Notes under the pieces: generated by a model
Told to the model about the DNA's origin: nothing
Databases searched by the model: none
The model's input: the letters and a program-made list of their open reading frames with translations, nothing else
Shown: piece by piece, positions 27,001 to 36,245 of the stretch
Layout of the letters: each line of letters begins with the position of its first letter
Position numbering within the stretch: position 1 is the stretch's first letter
Position numbers and translations under genes: made by a program
Assembly: GCF_001956985.1 (NCBI RefSeq)
Contig: NZ_CP019082.1
Span: forward strand, 4,650,001-4,714,000
Length of the DNA: 64,000 bases
Direction: 5' to 3'
From: Paludisphaera borealis
GTDB lineage: Bacteria > Planctomycetota > Planctomycetia > Isosphaerales > Isosphaeraceae

Positions 27001-27588
27001 GCCGCCGGCCGCCTGGTACGATTCGCGCCCCTTCTGCCCGGTGGCGAGCGTCCCCGCGACGCCCTCGGTGAGGAAGTGGACGACGTCGCCGTCTGCGCCG
27101 CCGCTCAAGGGGTTGGTGAGGGTCACCGCAGCCTTGATCGCCGGCGCGTCGAAGGTGAAGACGTCGTCGCCGGCGCCCGTGCTGATGGTCGTCGGCGCGT
27201 TGGTCGAATGGATCGTCACGGCGTCGTTGAAGGCCGAGCCGTCGCCGATGACGGCGATCTGGCTGAACGAGGCCGCCGGCCCGGTCGCCGTGTGGCCGTC
27301 GCCCGAGAGCGTCCAGCCGCTGGCGCCGGCGCCCAGAGTGATCGTCTGCGAGGGATCTTGGAACGTGTAGACGTCGCTCGCGTCCACCGAGACCGAGAGG
27401 TCCATCGGACCCCCGATCAAGGCGTACGAGAGCGTCCCTGCCGCGATGTCGAGTGTTGCGGAGGCCGTCAGCAGTGTGCGGTCCTCAAGGATTTCCAGTC
27501 GCGTCGCCCGTCGCCGCCTCGCCCGCAAGGATTGCTGGCGATCGAGGCCGAACCGATTCCGAAAGATCGTACGAATATCCCGATGCAT
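24097..27588 (-). CDS. Giant secreted PKD/Ig-repeat surface protein 1
   Basis: A 1163-residue protein. The basic N-terminus ends in LEILEDRTLLTA, the LEPR-XLL-like motif that opens many planctomycete giant exported proteins. A long beta-rich region follows, then two PKD-like domains (YASIDWGDGTP and ALIYWGDGSAP, each followed by HSY or HTY). Next is an Ig-like repeat (LNPASDSGASSTDGITNVTQ) and a conserved module RGGIYQLKI...DLAGNALDGEFYGTFPSGNN. The end is a Lys/Pro-rich tail (TPPVRTPPVRKVPVKVV). An outer-surface or matrix role is inferred. GGAGAG seven bases upstream supports the start. Paralogue of the next two genes. Confidence 0.75.
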   Translation of the reverse strand: MHRDIRTIFRNRFGLDRQQSLRARRRRATRLEILEDRTLLTASATLDIAAGTLSYALIGGPMDLSVSVDASDVYTFQDPSQTITLGAGASGWTLSGDGHTATGPAASFSQIAVIGDGSAFNDAVTIHSTNAPTTISTGAGDDVFTFDAPAIKAAVTLTNPLSGGADGDVVHFLTEGVAGTLATGQKGRESYQAAGGGLINITSVKPNFADSFAGLSISTSTLSINLNSLYTAPTALATTLSVVGSNVQVGVTDVPTRLFPNGSIAGLAIQGTSGGNSLTLDYTGGIPYGAGVTFSPPAASGGAENALVLQNGTFTQEAYLASGAGKGSLVFPNRQVNGVTIGNQIDFENLTPITDTLTVAGFTFTAPLGAQTVHVTDGPVVSGVQTTQINDGGTSHFELINFANKTSVAINTGSGGDLVAVNLTVPAAGLSSMSISTAGGDDAVAVVSLPASVALSVDTGAGTSNDIALSSSGSLAGIQGPVTVRSTGGTATLQLDDTADATGQNFVITPGQVTGGPLGSPVDYSGGGISSVQVRGGSGNDLFTFSNFGSPTTATAYVIDGGPGVDTLTVNSTLPTVNYSTPGILTFGAGQPTINYARIEEINLGQASAPPVGIPVVVYATEAQAFIQRTVARFTDAAPGGPVNYYASIDWGDGTPATGGVIVPTGVTGTYEILGGHSYAAAATSYPVNVTLTRQGGTSTTTTVGGVTINISTGGAANSVPNPIPSTAVVAAAPLSALGIPLVGRATAPLASTPGGVQIAAFTDSGTNLPPSGYTALIYWGDGSAPTVATQITATGTAGGVVYNVFGDHTYANLGSYPVTVLVTKPPTAVTAPVVAQSPPGAQAIAVSTATILDVPLRTVTGQLNPASDSGASSTDGITNVTQPNYFGLTDSPGASIAVVATPTSGTPILLGATQSDNSGAWSVTSTAALANGAYTITIYASDHFDASNVVTNVLPQTLLIDTVGPKVVNTVFTPKSGYVTVTYQDYGGAANAGSGLNLTTVQDPSNYNFAFVSSIVRGYKPPARWLLGPIATTPGTTTGPQEATVLINGGTPIRGGIYQLKITSASPTALGGVQDLAGNALDGEFYGTFPSGNNAGGGDFIARLDSIHNTVFAPQTVVGPGKPAKTPVKKPVKVVKTPPVRTPPVRKVPVKVVHAPPARAAR

Positions 27589-27664
27589 GAAACTCTCCGA
27601 ACTCGGTGCCGTATTCCACGGGACGAGGACGCGACCGGAAGCGAAATCAGCGCGAAGGACGCTG

Positions 27665-30600
27665 TCAGCGAACGCGGAGAAGCGCTCGCGGAGCGAGCGT
27701 CGACGTCCGCGCGGCCGTCAGCCTCGCGGTTGACAGTCTGACTGCGGCGGCGGCCGTCGGCAACGGTTTGGGATTGCGGGCGATGAATCGATCAACGCCG
27801 CGAACGCCCGGAGGAGTGACCGGGCTGGCCGTTCCCACGGTGGTTTTCGGGGCGTAGATCCGGTGATGCACCGCGTCGAGTTCGGCGACGAAATCGCCGC
27901 CCACGTGGTTGTTGCCCGACGGGAAGAAGCTGTAGAACTCGCCGTCGAGGGCGTTGCCGGCGAGGTCCTGCACGCCGGTCAGGTTGGCCGGATCGACCGA
28001 CCGGACCGTGAACAGGTAGCGGCCGCCCCGGATGCCCCGGCCGTCGTTGATCTTGATCGCGGCGGTCTGGGGGCCGACGGTCGTGCCCGGCTGGACCGCG
28101 ATCCCGCCGACGATCCATTGGACCGGCGGCTTGTAGCCTCGCACCGCCGACTTGATCAACGCGAACCGGTAGTTGTTGGCGTCGACGATCGTGGCGAAGT
28201 TGAGCCCGACGCCGGCGCCGTTCACGCCGCCGAAGTCCTGGAAGGTGGCGATCACCTGGCCGCCGAGGTTGTCGAACACGAGGTCGGTGATCTTGGGCCC
28301 GACCGTGTCGATGACGAGGCTGGGCGTCACGGTCGTCAGCGCGCTGACGGTGTGGCCGGTGGCGTCGTAGGCCTGGGCCTGGATCACGTAGCCGCCGTCG
28401 GCGAGGGCCGAGGTCGACGTGACGCTCCACGCGCCGTTGGCGTCGGCCGTGGTCCGGCCGATCAACATCGGCGCGCCGCCGGTCGGCGTGGCGTAGACGT
28501 AGACGAGCGCCCCGCCCTCACTCGTCGAGCCCTGGAAGTTGGGCTGGGCGACGTTGGTGATTCCGTCGGAGTTCGACGCGCCCGAGTCGGACAGCGGGTT
28601 GAGCTTGCCGCCGAGCGTCAGCGGGTTGTCGTTGACGGTGATCGTGGTGGCCAGGTTCACGGCCGAGCCGTAGGTGTCCTGCACGAAGATGCGGATCGGG
28701 TACGTCCCGACCGCGGTGAGGGGGCCGGCGATCGGGCCGGGGCCCCATGCGACCGGCGGAGCGCCCGCCCGAAGGGCGTCCGTGTACGTGTGCGTGCCGA
28801 CGACGAAGTACGTCCCGCCGATGCCGCCAGGCTGGATGAGCGAGCCGTATGACATCGGCGAGCCGTCGCCCCAGTCGATCGTGACCGTGAAGTCGCCGAC
28901 GTGCGACTTCGGGTTGGCGTCGAAGAACTCGACGAGCCGCTGGCCGGTGATCTGGACCCCTTCGGTGGCCGGGGGGATCGGCAGGATGAGATCCGAGGGG
29001 CTCAGGGGGGCGTCGGCGATGGTGGCGACGCCGGTGGCCGTGGTGATCACCGGGATCGGGTTGTCGTCGGAGACGGTGACCGTCACCACGTAGCTGCCCG
29101 GGGTGGAGTAGACGTGCTGCGGGACCGTGACGGTGTAGCTGTTCGACGTCCCGTTCTGGACGATCGACGAAGCTGGGGCGGGCAGCGGGGCCGAGCCGTC
29201 GCCCCAGTTGATGACGACCGAGTAGTGTCCGGCGGGGTTGGCGTCGGCGGGGTTGACGCCGCCGTGGTCGGTGAACGAGGCCGTGAAGACGTCGAGCGGG
29301 TTGGGCGTGATGTTCTCAAACCCGCTGAACGAGCCCACCGTCAGGCTGATCGACGCGTTGTCGATCACGGCGATGCCGTTCGCCGTGACCGGATCGCTCC
29401 CCGGGGTGTAGAACGTGACGGGCACGCCGTTGATCATCGTTGTGGTCTGGCTGCCGGCGGAGACCACGGTGACGGAGGTTTGCGTCGTCAGCGCGAAGGA
29501 GTCCCCGTAATAGGTGTGCGTTCCCATCACGTAGAAGATCGAGGGATTGGAGGCGTCCTGAACGATCACGCCGGCGCTCGCGGAGCCGTCGCCCCAGTGG
29601 ATCGTCGACGCGAAATCGCCGGCCTTGGCCCCCGGCGCGGCGCTCGTGAAGGTGCCCGCGACGACGTCGACGAGCCGCTGGCCCTGGACGGCGTGGATGG
29701 TCGAGGCCGTGACCACCGGCTGAACGGCGGCCAGGTTGGAGACGTAGAGACGCTCATAATTGACGTAGGTGATCGGTCCGCCCGGCAACGGGGCGCCGGA
29801 GATCACCGTGGAACCGCCCAGGCCGGGCGCGAAGTTGCCGGGGGTGATCGGCAGGCCGCCGGCGTCGATGATCAGATTGTCGTAGCCGAGGCCGCCGTCG
29901 AGGTTCGTCGCGGGGGTGTTGGCGGTCCCCTGGAGGGTGAGATACGCGCGGTCGTTGCCGTTGAGCTGCTTGAGGTTGGTCGTGACGCCCGGCGGCAGCG
30001 CGACGAGCTTGGCCGCGTCCGCACCCTGGTTGGTGGCGACGGTCAGGGTCGAGAGTCCCGCGACGGGCGCGGCGATGCCGTAGTTGACCGTCGTCTCGGT
30101 CTCGCTCGCGCCGTTGCTGACGTTCGCGGTGATGTTCGTCTTGTTCGCCAGGTAGGTGTCGGCGAACGACGAGGGCGTGCCCAGCGACGTGATCAAGAGC
30201 GACTGGACGTTGCCAGTCAGAGCCGAATTCACGCCTTCCTTGATCAGCACGCGACCGTCGGCGTCGGCCGTGTCGTTGAAGATGTAATTGGTCACCGGCA
30301 CAGTGTCGTAGATGCTGTGCGATGACAGGCCGTCGTAGAAGATGGGAGAGGCGGCGTTGGAGAACGTGACGGCACCCGTGCCTGCGCCGGTCACCAGGTG
30401 AAGCTCGGAAGTGACCGGGCCGGTCGGCAGGGCGCCGATGAGGACCAGGTCGCTCGTCGAAACGCCCGCCTCGGCGCCGCCGTGATAGGTGAAGGTCGGC
30501 GCGCCTCCGGCCGACGGCAAGGGATAGCCGTTGCCGACGTTGATCGTGAGGCGGTTGGTCTTGCCCGAGGCGGTAGAGATTGTGAGCGCTTTGACCTGGG

Positions 30601-31693
30601 TGGGATCGTAGAGGAGCGAGCCGCCGGCGCTGAGGCCCGTCAATTGGGCGAGCGTCGACGGCGTGGCCTGGGCGGCCAGGACCCACGAGTCGTCGGTCGT
30701 GCCGTCGTTGTCGTCGACGTCGATGTCGAAGGGATTGGCGGTGTTGGTCGAGAGTGTGACCGCAGAGGCGACGCCTGTCGTGCCGACGAACGTGGTCCCC
30801 ACGTCGACGCGGTTCTGTCCGGCGCCGCCGTGGACGTTCACCGGCACCGAGGCCTGAATCACGACGAAGCTGCTGTCGCCCGAGCCGCCCCAAAGGGCCA
30901 GAGAGCCCGTGGCGCCTGTCTGGTAGACGTTGAACTGGTTCCCGGCCTTGTTCAGGGTCCCGTCGAGAGCCGTCGCGACCCCGTCCGCGGTGCCCCGCAC
31001 CGAGAAGATGTTCGAGCCTCCCGGCGTGCCTTGCGCCTCGACCACGTACAGATTGGAGACCCCCGCGTACGTCAGGCCGCCGAACCCGTTGTCGGCGACC
31101 ACCGTCGTGGGTTTGATCGTATACGAGGTGTTCGCGGTCGATCCGGAGTCGACCAGCGACAACGAGTTGAGCGTCGTGACAGCGGGACCGGTCACCGTGA
31201 TGGGCGCCGAGATCGCTCCCAGGCCGGCGCTGTTGCCGAGGTCGCCCACGATCACCGTCGCGTCGCTCGCAGTCAGGTTGATCGCCGTCGGCACGTTCGA
31301 GCTGAGGACGCTCACCGAGTCCGCCGTGAAGCCGGCGTCGACCGTCAGGCCGGTGATCCCGGTCACCGTCACCGTGGGGGTGCCGGGGTTGGTGATGATC
31401 AGACCGGGTACGTTCGACGCGATGTCGATGTTCTGATCCGACGCGAACGTGTAGACGTTCCCCGAGACCGAAACGTTGAGGTGCTCGGCGACCGCGGCGT
31501 CCGTGTTGTAAGTCAGCAGCGACGCCGCGTCGATGTTGATCGACGCGTTCAGCATCGTCCGGTCTTCCAGACTCTCCAGCCGCCGGAGGCAATCGCGACG
31601 AAGACGAGTCTTCCGTCGTTCGACGCGTTGCTTCGTGGTCACGAGACCCCATTCGATCCAGGGGCGGCTAGGCCGCGTCGTCGCCGAATTCAT
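27665..31693 (-). CDS. Giant secreted PKD/Ig-repeat surface protein 2
   Basis: A 1342-residue paralogue. The N-terminus carries LESLEDRTMLNASINIDA. Three PKD-like domains (TIHWGDGSASAG, VINWGDGSAPLP, TIDWGDGSPMSYG) precede the Ig-like segment LNPLSDSGASNSDGITNVAQ and the shared module DLAGNALDGEFYSFFPSGNN, followed by YAPKTTVGTASPVTPPG. The last 30 residues are Arg/Thr/Ala-rich and unlike protein 1. Over about 240 bases the 3' end is nearly identical in DNA to protein 3. GGGAGA about nine bases before the ATG supports the start. The 76-base gap to protein 1 suggests they may be co-transcribed. Confidence 0.75.
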   Translation of the reverse strand: MNSATTRPSRPWIEWGLVTTKQRVERRKTRLRRDCLRRLESLEDRTMLNASINIDAASLLTYNTDAAVAEHLNVSVSGNVYTFASDQNIDIASNVPGLIITNPGTPTVTVTGITGLTVDAGFTADSVSVLSSNVPTAINLTASDATVIVGDLGNSAGLGAISAPITVTGPAVTTLNSLSLVDSGSTANTSYTIKPTTVVADNGFGGLTYAGVSNLYVVEAQGTPGGSNIFSVRGTADGVATALDGTLNKAGNQFNVYQTGATGSLALWGGSGDSSFVVIQASVPVNVHGGAGQNRVDVGTTFVGTTGVASAVTLSTNTANPFDIDVDDNDGTTDDSWVLAAQATPSTLAQLTGLSAGGSLLYDPTQVKALTISTASGKTNRLTINVGNGYPLPSAGGAPTFTYHGGAEAGVSTSDLVLIGALPTGPVTSELHLVTGAGTGAVTFSNAASPIFYDGLSSHSIYDTVPVTNYIFNDTADADGRVLIKEGVNSALTGNVQSLLITSLGTPSSFADTYLANKTNITANVSNGASETETTVNYGIAAPVAGLSTLTVATNQGADAAKLVALPPGVTTNLKQLNGNDRAYLTLQGTANTPATNLDGGLGYDNLIIDAGGLPITPGNFAPGLGGSTVISGAPLPGGPITYVNYERLYVSNLAAVQPVVTASTIHAVQGQRLVDVVAGTFTSAAPGAKAGDFASTIHWGDGSASAGVIVQDASNPSIFYVMGTHTYYGDSFALTTQTSVTVVSAGSQTTTMINGVPVTFYTPGSDPVTANGIAVIDNASISLTVGSFSGFENITPNPLDVFTASFTDHGGVNPADANPAGHYSVVINWGDGSAPLPAPASSIVQNGTSNSYTVTVPQHVYSTPGSYVVTVTVSDDNPIPVITTATGVATIADAPLSPSDLILPIPPATEGVQITGQRLVEFFDANPKSHVGDFTVTIDWGDGSPMSYGSLIQPGGIGGTYFVVGTHTYTDALRAGAPPVAWGPGPIAGPLTAVGTYPIRIFVQDTYGSAVNLATTITVNDNPLTLGGKLNPLSDSGASNSDGITNVAQPNFQGSTSEGGALVYVYATPTGGAPMLIGRTTADANGAWSVTSTSALADGGYVIQAQAYDATGHTVSALTTVTPSLVIDTVGPKITDLVFDNLGGQVIATFQDFGGVNGAGVGLNFATIVDANNYRFALIKSAVRGYKPPVQWIVGGIAVQPGTTVGPQTAAIKINDGRGIRGGRYLFTVRSVDPANLTGVQDLAGNALDGEFYSFFPSGNNHVGGDFVAELDAVHHRIYAPKTTVGTASPVTPPGVRGVDRFIARNPKPLPTAAAAVRLSTARLTAARTSTLAPRALLRVR

Positions 31694-31876
31694 GACCGCT
31701 TCTCCCAGGGTGTTGAATCTTCGATGGTGTGGAGAGTCCGCTCGTTCAACCGTGGCGATCGCACGCGCTGCGGCCGAGTCGACCGAACAAGTCGCTAATC
31801 AAGGCGGCATTTGAGAGAGCTTGATCACCGCCTGCTTGCGCCTGGGCAAACCAGGAATCTTGATTGCGACTACCCA

Positions 31877-31905
31877 AAATACCTAGACTAGCCAGAGGTG
31901 TGCAA
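31877..31905 (-). promoter_or_regulatory. Possible promoter for giant protein 2
   Basis: On the minus strand TTGCAC (31905-31900) and GTATTT (31882-31877) are separated by 17 bases in an AT-richer part of the 220-base gap between giant proteins 3 and 2. The start codon is about 185 bases further on, so this is tentative. Confidence 0.3.
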
Positions 31906-31913
31906 GCCGGGAG

Positions 31914-34900
31914 TCAACGCAGACTGCTTAGCTTCGCTGTTTTTAAGATTTGGGTTTGTAGCGGATGTGCGACGGCGAACGCTCTTCTGCTGGCCGCGGC
32001 CTTGGGTGACTGCCTGCCGTTGCGACCGATGAATCGGTCGATGCCGCGAGCGCCGGGAGGAGTGACCGGGCTGGCCGTTCCCACGGTGGTTTTCGGGGCG
32101 TAGACCCGGTGATGCACCGCGTCGAGTTCGGCGACGAAATTGCCGCCGACGTGGTTGTTGCCCGACGGGAAGAAGCTGTAGAACTCGCCGTCGAGCGCGT
32201 TGCCGGCGAGGTCCTGCACGCCGGTCAGGTTGGCCGGATCGACCGACTTGACCGTGAACAGGTAGCGGCCGCCTCGCATGCCTCGGCCGCCGTTGATCAG
32301 GATCGTGGCGGTTTGGGGGCCGACGGCGGTCCCCGGCGCGGCCGAGATCCCGGTCGCGAGCCACGGAGCCCCGGGCTTGAAGCCCTTTACTGGCGACTTG
32401 ATGAACGCGAACCGGTAGTTGTTGGCGTCGACGATCGTGGCGAAGTTGAGCCCGACGCCGGTGCCGTTCACGCCCCTGGAGTCCTGGAAGGTGACGAGCA
32501 CCCGGCCGCCGCGGTTGTCGAACACGAGGTTCGTCACCTTGGGGCCGACGGTGTCGATGACGAGGTTCGCGACCACGGTGATGACCGCGCTGGTCGTGTG
32601 ACCGAGGTGGTCGAAGGCCTGGGCGTAAACCGTATAGGAGCCGTCGGGCAAGGCCGTGTCGGAGGTGAAGCTCCAGGCGCCCGCACTGTCAGTGGTGGTC
32701 TGGCCGCCTCCGAAGGGGAGCAGCAAGCCAGCCTCGTTCCTCGACCAGATGTACAGGGAGACTTTCGCTCCTCCTTCACTGACGAAACCCTGAAAGGTCG
32801 GCTGAGACACGTTGGTGATCGCATCGCTGTTGGAGACGCCCGAGTCGCTGGCGGGGTCGAGACGGCCCGAAACGGTGATCGGCCGGTCATTGACGGTGAT
32901 CGTGTTGGCCAGGTTCGCCGCCGACCCGTAGGCGTCCCGAACGGAGATGCGGAGTGGATAAGTCCCCGTGAAGGTGTTCTCGAAGGGTGGGAATATTGCC
33001 GGTACGAGGACGGTGGCTCCCGGTGCAAGAGAGTCGGCATAGGTATGCGTGCCCAAGATCTGTAGGACGGTTCCCGGTCCGCCCGGCTGGATGACCCTTC
33101 CGGCCGATTGCGGCGAGCCGTCGCCCCAGTCGATCGTGACCGTGTAGCTCGCGAGGTCGGGAATGGGATTGAGGTCGGTGAACGAGCCGATCACCTGGTC
33201 CGAGAACAGGACGCCCTCGCTGGCGGCCGGAATCACGGGCTGGACCGGCGAGGCCGTCAGGGGGGCGTCGGCGATGTGCGCGACGCCCGTCGCGGTCGCG
33301 GTGACCGCCGTGGAGCCGACGACGACCGGGCCGTCACTGACGGAGACCGTCACCACGTAGCTGCCCGGTGTGGCATAGACGTGCTGCGGCAAAGTGATGG
33401 TGAAGCTGTTCGAGGTCCCGTTGCGCGCGATCTCCGAGAACGGGATCGGGAAGACGCCCGAGCCGTCTCCCCAGTTGATGCTCGCGGCGTAAAGGCCCGT
33501 GGGATTGACGAAGGCGGGGTTCATTCCCGGGTCGGTGAACGTGGCCGCCACGTATTTCAGCTGGTCCGGCGCAACGTTCTCGAAGCCGCTGAACGAGTTG
33601 ACGACCAGGCTGATCGCCGCGCTGGCCACGACAGCCGTTCCGGACGCCGTGGCTGGCAAGGGCGTGAATGCAACGGGCACGCCGTTGATGAATTGAGTCG
33701 TGGCGGAAGCAGGCGCGAAGACGGTTATCGAGGTGGTCAGCCACGCGGGGGCCTCGTAATAGGTATGCGTGCCCATCACGTAGAAGACAGGAGGATTCGA
33801 GGCGTCCTGGACGATGGCTCCGGCGGAACTAGAACCGTCGCCCCAGTTGATCGTGGAGACGAAGTCGCTCGCCCTGGCCCCTGGCGCGGCGGTATTGAAA
33901 GTGCCGACGATTGTGTCGACCAGGCGCTGGCCCTGCACCGCGTTAATCTTCGCACTCGTCACGCTCGGCGAGAGGGAAGGAAGTCCGTCGATGATCACGG
34001 TCACGCTTTCGTAGCCAGCGTACGATATGCCGGCCCCCGGTACGGTCGCACCCGAGATGATTGTCCATCCGTCCGCGCCGACGGAGAAGTTGCCCGCCGT
34101 CAATCCCACCCCCCGGGCGTCGATCGTCAGAGAGTCGTTCCCTCCGCCGCCGTCGAGCGCCGTCGAGGCCGCTGCGGCGGAACCGGGCAAGTTGACGTAC
34201 GCCAGATCGTCGCCGTCTCCCTGATCGACACGGACAGCCACTCCTGGCAGCGACTGAATCAGCCGGGCCTGATCGCCGCCGTTCCCGCCGGCGAGGATCA
34301 GCGTGGTGATTCCAGCGGCCGCCGCCGAGACTTTGTAGTTGACCGTCGTGATGTAACCCTTCGAGTCGTCGTCGGACTTGACCCTGACGGTTGACTTGTT
34401 CGCGATGTCCGTGGCGAAGAACGCAGGCGACGCACCCAGGGAGGAGATCTGGAGGGTCTGGATGTTCCCCGGTGCGGCTGCGCCGTCGCCCGCCCCGACG
34501 ACGATGGGGATGTCGGGCGCGCCCAGATAGTTGAACGTATAATTGTGCGTTGGGGGCAAGTCGGTGAGGCCGTCCGGCGCGAGTCCAGAGTAATTCACCG
34601 TGGTGTTGAGATTGTTATTGAAATTCGGGAATGCGATCGAGCCCGAGCCGCCACCTGACACAGCATGCGATTCGCTCGGAAAGACACCGGTGGGGGGCGA
34701 TCCCACGAGGATCAGGTCACTCCTGGAATTCGGAGTTCCGCCTCCATCGTAGTTGAAGACCGACGTGCCGCCGACCGGCAACGGGATGCCATGGTCGAAA
34801 TCCAGGGTCAGCGAATTGTCCCTCCCCCTCGCGCTCCAGTAGGTGAGCGTGCGGACCGAGGTCGTACTGAAGGTCAAGAAGCCTCCCTCGCCGCCGAAAT

Positions 34901-35954
34901 GGCTTAGGGTGGCGACCTCGGATGTCTGGCTTGAGCCGGTCAACAGCGAATTCGTTCCGTCGGCTCCGGCCGAGTTGTCGACGAATACGTTGTAGGCGCC
35001 TAATGAGCTGATATTCACGAGGCTACGAATGCCGGACGTCGTCGAATCGGCAGTGAGATTGACGATCGCGCTTTCTTGGCCTCCACCGAGGAAAATGGGA
35101 CTGGAGGCGCTCCGGATGTCGTATGTGCACCAGCCCAATTCGCCGGTCAGATAAAGCGAAGTATCGCCGCCTGTCGTCGCCGTCGTCTCGACGTTGAAGT
35201 GACTGGATCCGCCTTGAGCATAGGAGACGATCGTCGTGACGGCGTCTTCCGGCGTGCTGAGGACGTCGTAACTCGAATTCTCCTCGTATGTGATGGCTGC
35301 GCCGTACAGGTTGAGGCGGTCAATGCCGGAGAAGGTCACTCCCCCAAAACCTCGAGTCGACTCGATGGATTGCGATGTGACGGTGTAGTGCGCACCGAGG
35401 CTCGAACTGCTGTCATAGAGATCGAGACGTGTGTCGACAGCTCCGGTGCCAGCGACGACGGAGAGGGGCGCAGTTAGCTTGGAGAGGCCGTCTCCCGCGA
35501 CGTAGCTGCCGAGGTAGAATGCGCCGTTGTTCGCAAACGATGTTAAATGTGTGGCGACATTCGTGCTTTCGATGAAGCACGCACCGTGCTGACGAATGTT
35601 CACTGTCAAGGTGTTGATTCCCGTCACCTTGACTGTATGCTCTCCATCGCCGGTTGCGGGGAGCCCCGCGGAATTGCCAAGGATGTCGATGTTTAAGTCG
35701 GATGTAAACGTGTAGACGTTGCCCGAGACCGAGACCTTGAGAGTCTCGATGTTCACAGGATCTGTGTTGTAGGTCAGCAACCCTGCGGCGTCGATGTCGA
35801 TCGACGCGTTCAGCATTGTGCGATCTTCCAGGCGCTCCAGTCGCAGGCGACATTCGTCGCGGAGACGGCGCTTGCGGCGCTCGATCGGCTTCGTCGCGTT
35901 CAGAAATCCCCGCTTGAACCAAGGGCCGGTCGGCTGCGTCGTCGCCTTGCTCAT
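31914..35954 (-). CDS. Giant secreted PKD/Ig-repeat surface protein 3
   Basis: About 1346 residues from the ATG at 35954 (MSKATTQPTGPWFKRGF), chosen because the LERLEDRTMLNASIDIDA motif then lies at the same distance as in protein 2; the frame is open to 36149. It has three PKD-like domains (TINWGDGSSSAG, SINWGDGSGVFP, TIDWGDGSPQSAG), the Ig-like LDPASDSGVSNSDAITNVSQ, and the shared module DLAGNALDGEFYSFFPSGNN with YAPKTTVGTASPVTPPG. It is closer to protein 2 than to protein 1. It lies between xseA and xseB and is probably an insertion into that operon. Confidence 0.75.
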   Translation of the reverse strand: MSKATTQPTGPWFKRGFLNATKPIERRKRRLRDECRLRLERLEDRTMLNASIDIDAAGLLTYNTDPVNIETLKVSVSGNVYTFTSDLNIDILGNSAGLPATGDGEHTVKVTGINTLTVNIRQHGACFIESTNVATHLTSFANNGAFYLGSYVAGDGLSKLTAPLSVVAGTGAVDTRLDLYDSSSSLGAHYTVTSQSIESTRGFGGVTFSGIDRLNLYGAAITYEENSSYDVLSTPEDAVTTIVSYAQGGSSHFNVETTATTGGDTSLYLTGELGWCTYDIRSASSPIFLGGGQESAIVNLTADSTTSGIRSLVNISSLGAYNVFVDNSAGADGTNSLLTGSSQTSEVATLSHFGGEGGFLTFSTTSVRTLTYWSARGRDNSLTLDFDHGIPLPVGGTSVFNYDGGGTPNSRSDLILVGSPPTGVFPSESHAVSGGGSGSIAFPNFNNNLNTTVNYSGLAPDGLTDLPPTHNYTFNYLGAPDIPIVVGAGDGAAAPGNIQTLQISSLGASPAFFATDIANKSTVRVKSDDDSKGYITTVNYKVSAAAAGITTLILAGGNGGDQARLIQSLPGVAVRVDQGDGDDLAYVNLPGSAAAASTALDGGGGNDSLTIDARGVGLTAGNFSVGADGWTIISGATVPGAGISYAGYESVTVIIDGLPSLSPSVTSAKINAVQGQRLVDTIVGTFNTAAPGARASDFVSTINWGDGSSSAGAIVQDASNPPVFYVMGTHTYYEAPAWLTTSITVFAPASATTQFINGVPVAFTPLPATASGTAVVASAAISLVVNSFSGFENVAPDQLKYVAATFTDPGMNPAFVNPTGLYAASINWGDGSGVFPIPFSEIARNGTSNSFTITLPQHVYATPGSYVVTVSVSDGPVVVGSTAVTATATGVAHIADAPLTASPVQPVIPAASEGVLFSDQVIGSFTDLNPIPDLASYTVTIDWGDGSPQSAGRVIQPGGPGTVLQILGTHTYADSLAPGATVLVPAIFPPFENTFTGTYPLRISVRDAYGSAANLANTITVNDRPITVSGRLDPASDSGVSNSDAITNVSQPTFQGFVSEGGAKVSLYIWSRNEAGLLLPFGGGQTTTDSAGAWSFTSDTALPDGSYTVYAQAFDHLGHTTSAVITVVANLVIDTVGPKVTNLVFDNRGGRVLVTFQDSRGVNGTGVGLNFATIVDANNYRFAFIKSPVKGFKPGAPWLATGISAAPGTAVGPQTATILINGGRGMRGGRYLFTVKSVDPANLTGVQDLAGNALDGEFYSFFPSGNNHVGGNFVAELDAVHHRVYAPKTTVGTASPVTPPGARGIDRFIGRNGRQSPKAAASRRAFAVAHPLQTQILKTAKLSSLR

Positions 35955-36245
35955 GGGCTGCTGCCTCTGGGTTGTCGGAAAGACCAAGGGTGGAGAGTCG
36001 GCTCGCCGGGCACGCGTCGCCGGGCGCTTTCGAGCGCATCCGCCGATGGATGCGATGAACGGAGATTTGGAAAACAACGGCCCAGGATGGCCAGATTGAC
36101 ACCTTGCCTGCAAGGCTGGATTCAATCCGCCTTTTACGCAGGTTATCACACCGACAATCCCGAGAAGGCCTTGGCAGACCCCATGAAGTGGCAGGTTGGC
36201 GATTTTTAATAGTGGCGGCGAGATAGGAAGGCTGGCGGACTGCGA

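Noticed and set aside
24124-27741. A 1205-codon plus-strand open frame
   Set aside because: It is antisense to giant protein 1. Its translation is Arg/Asp/Gly-rich without motifs, a typical shadow in high-GC DNA.
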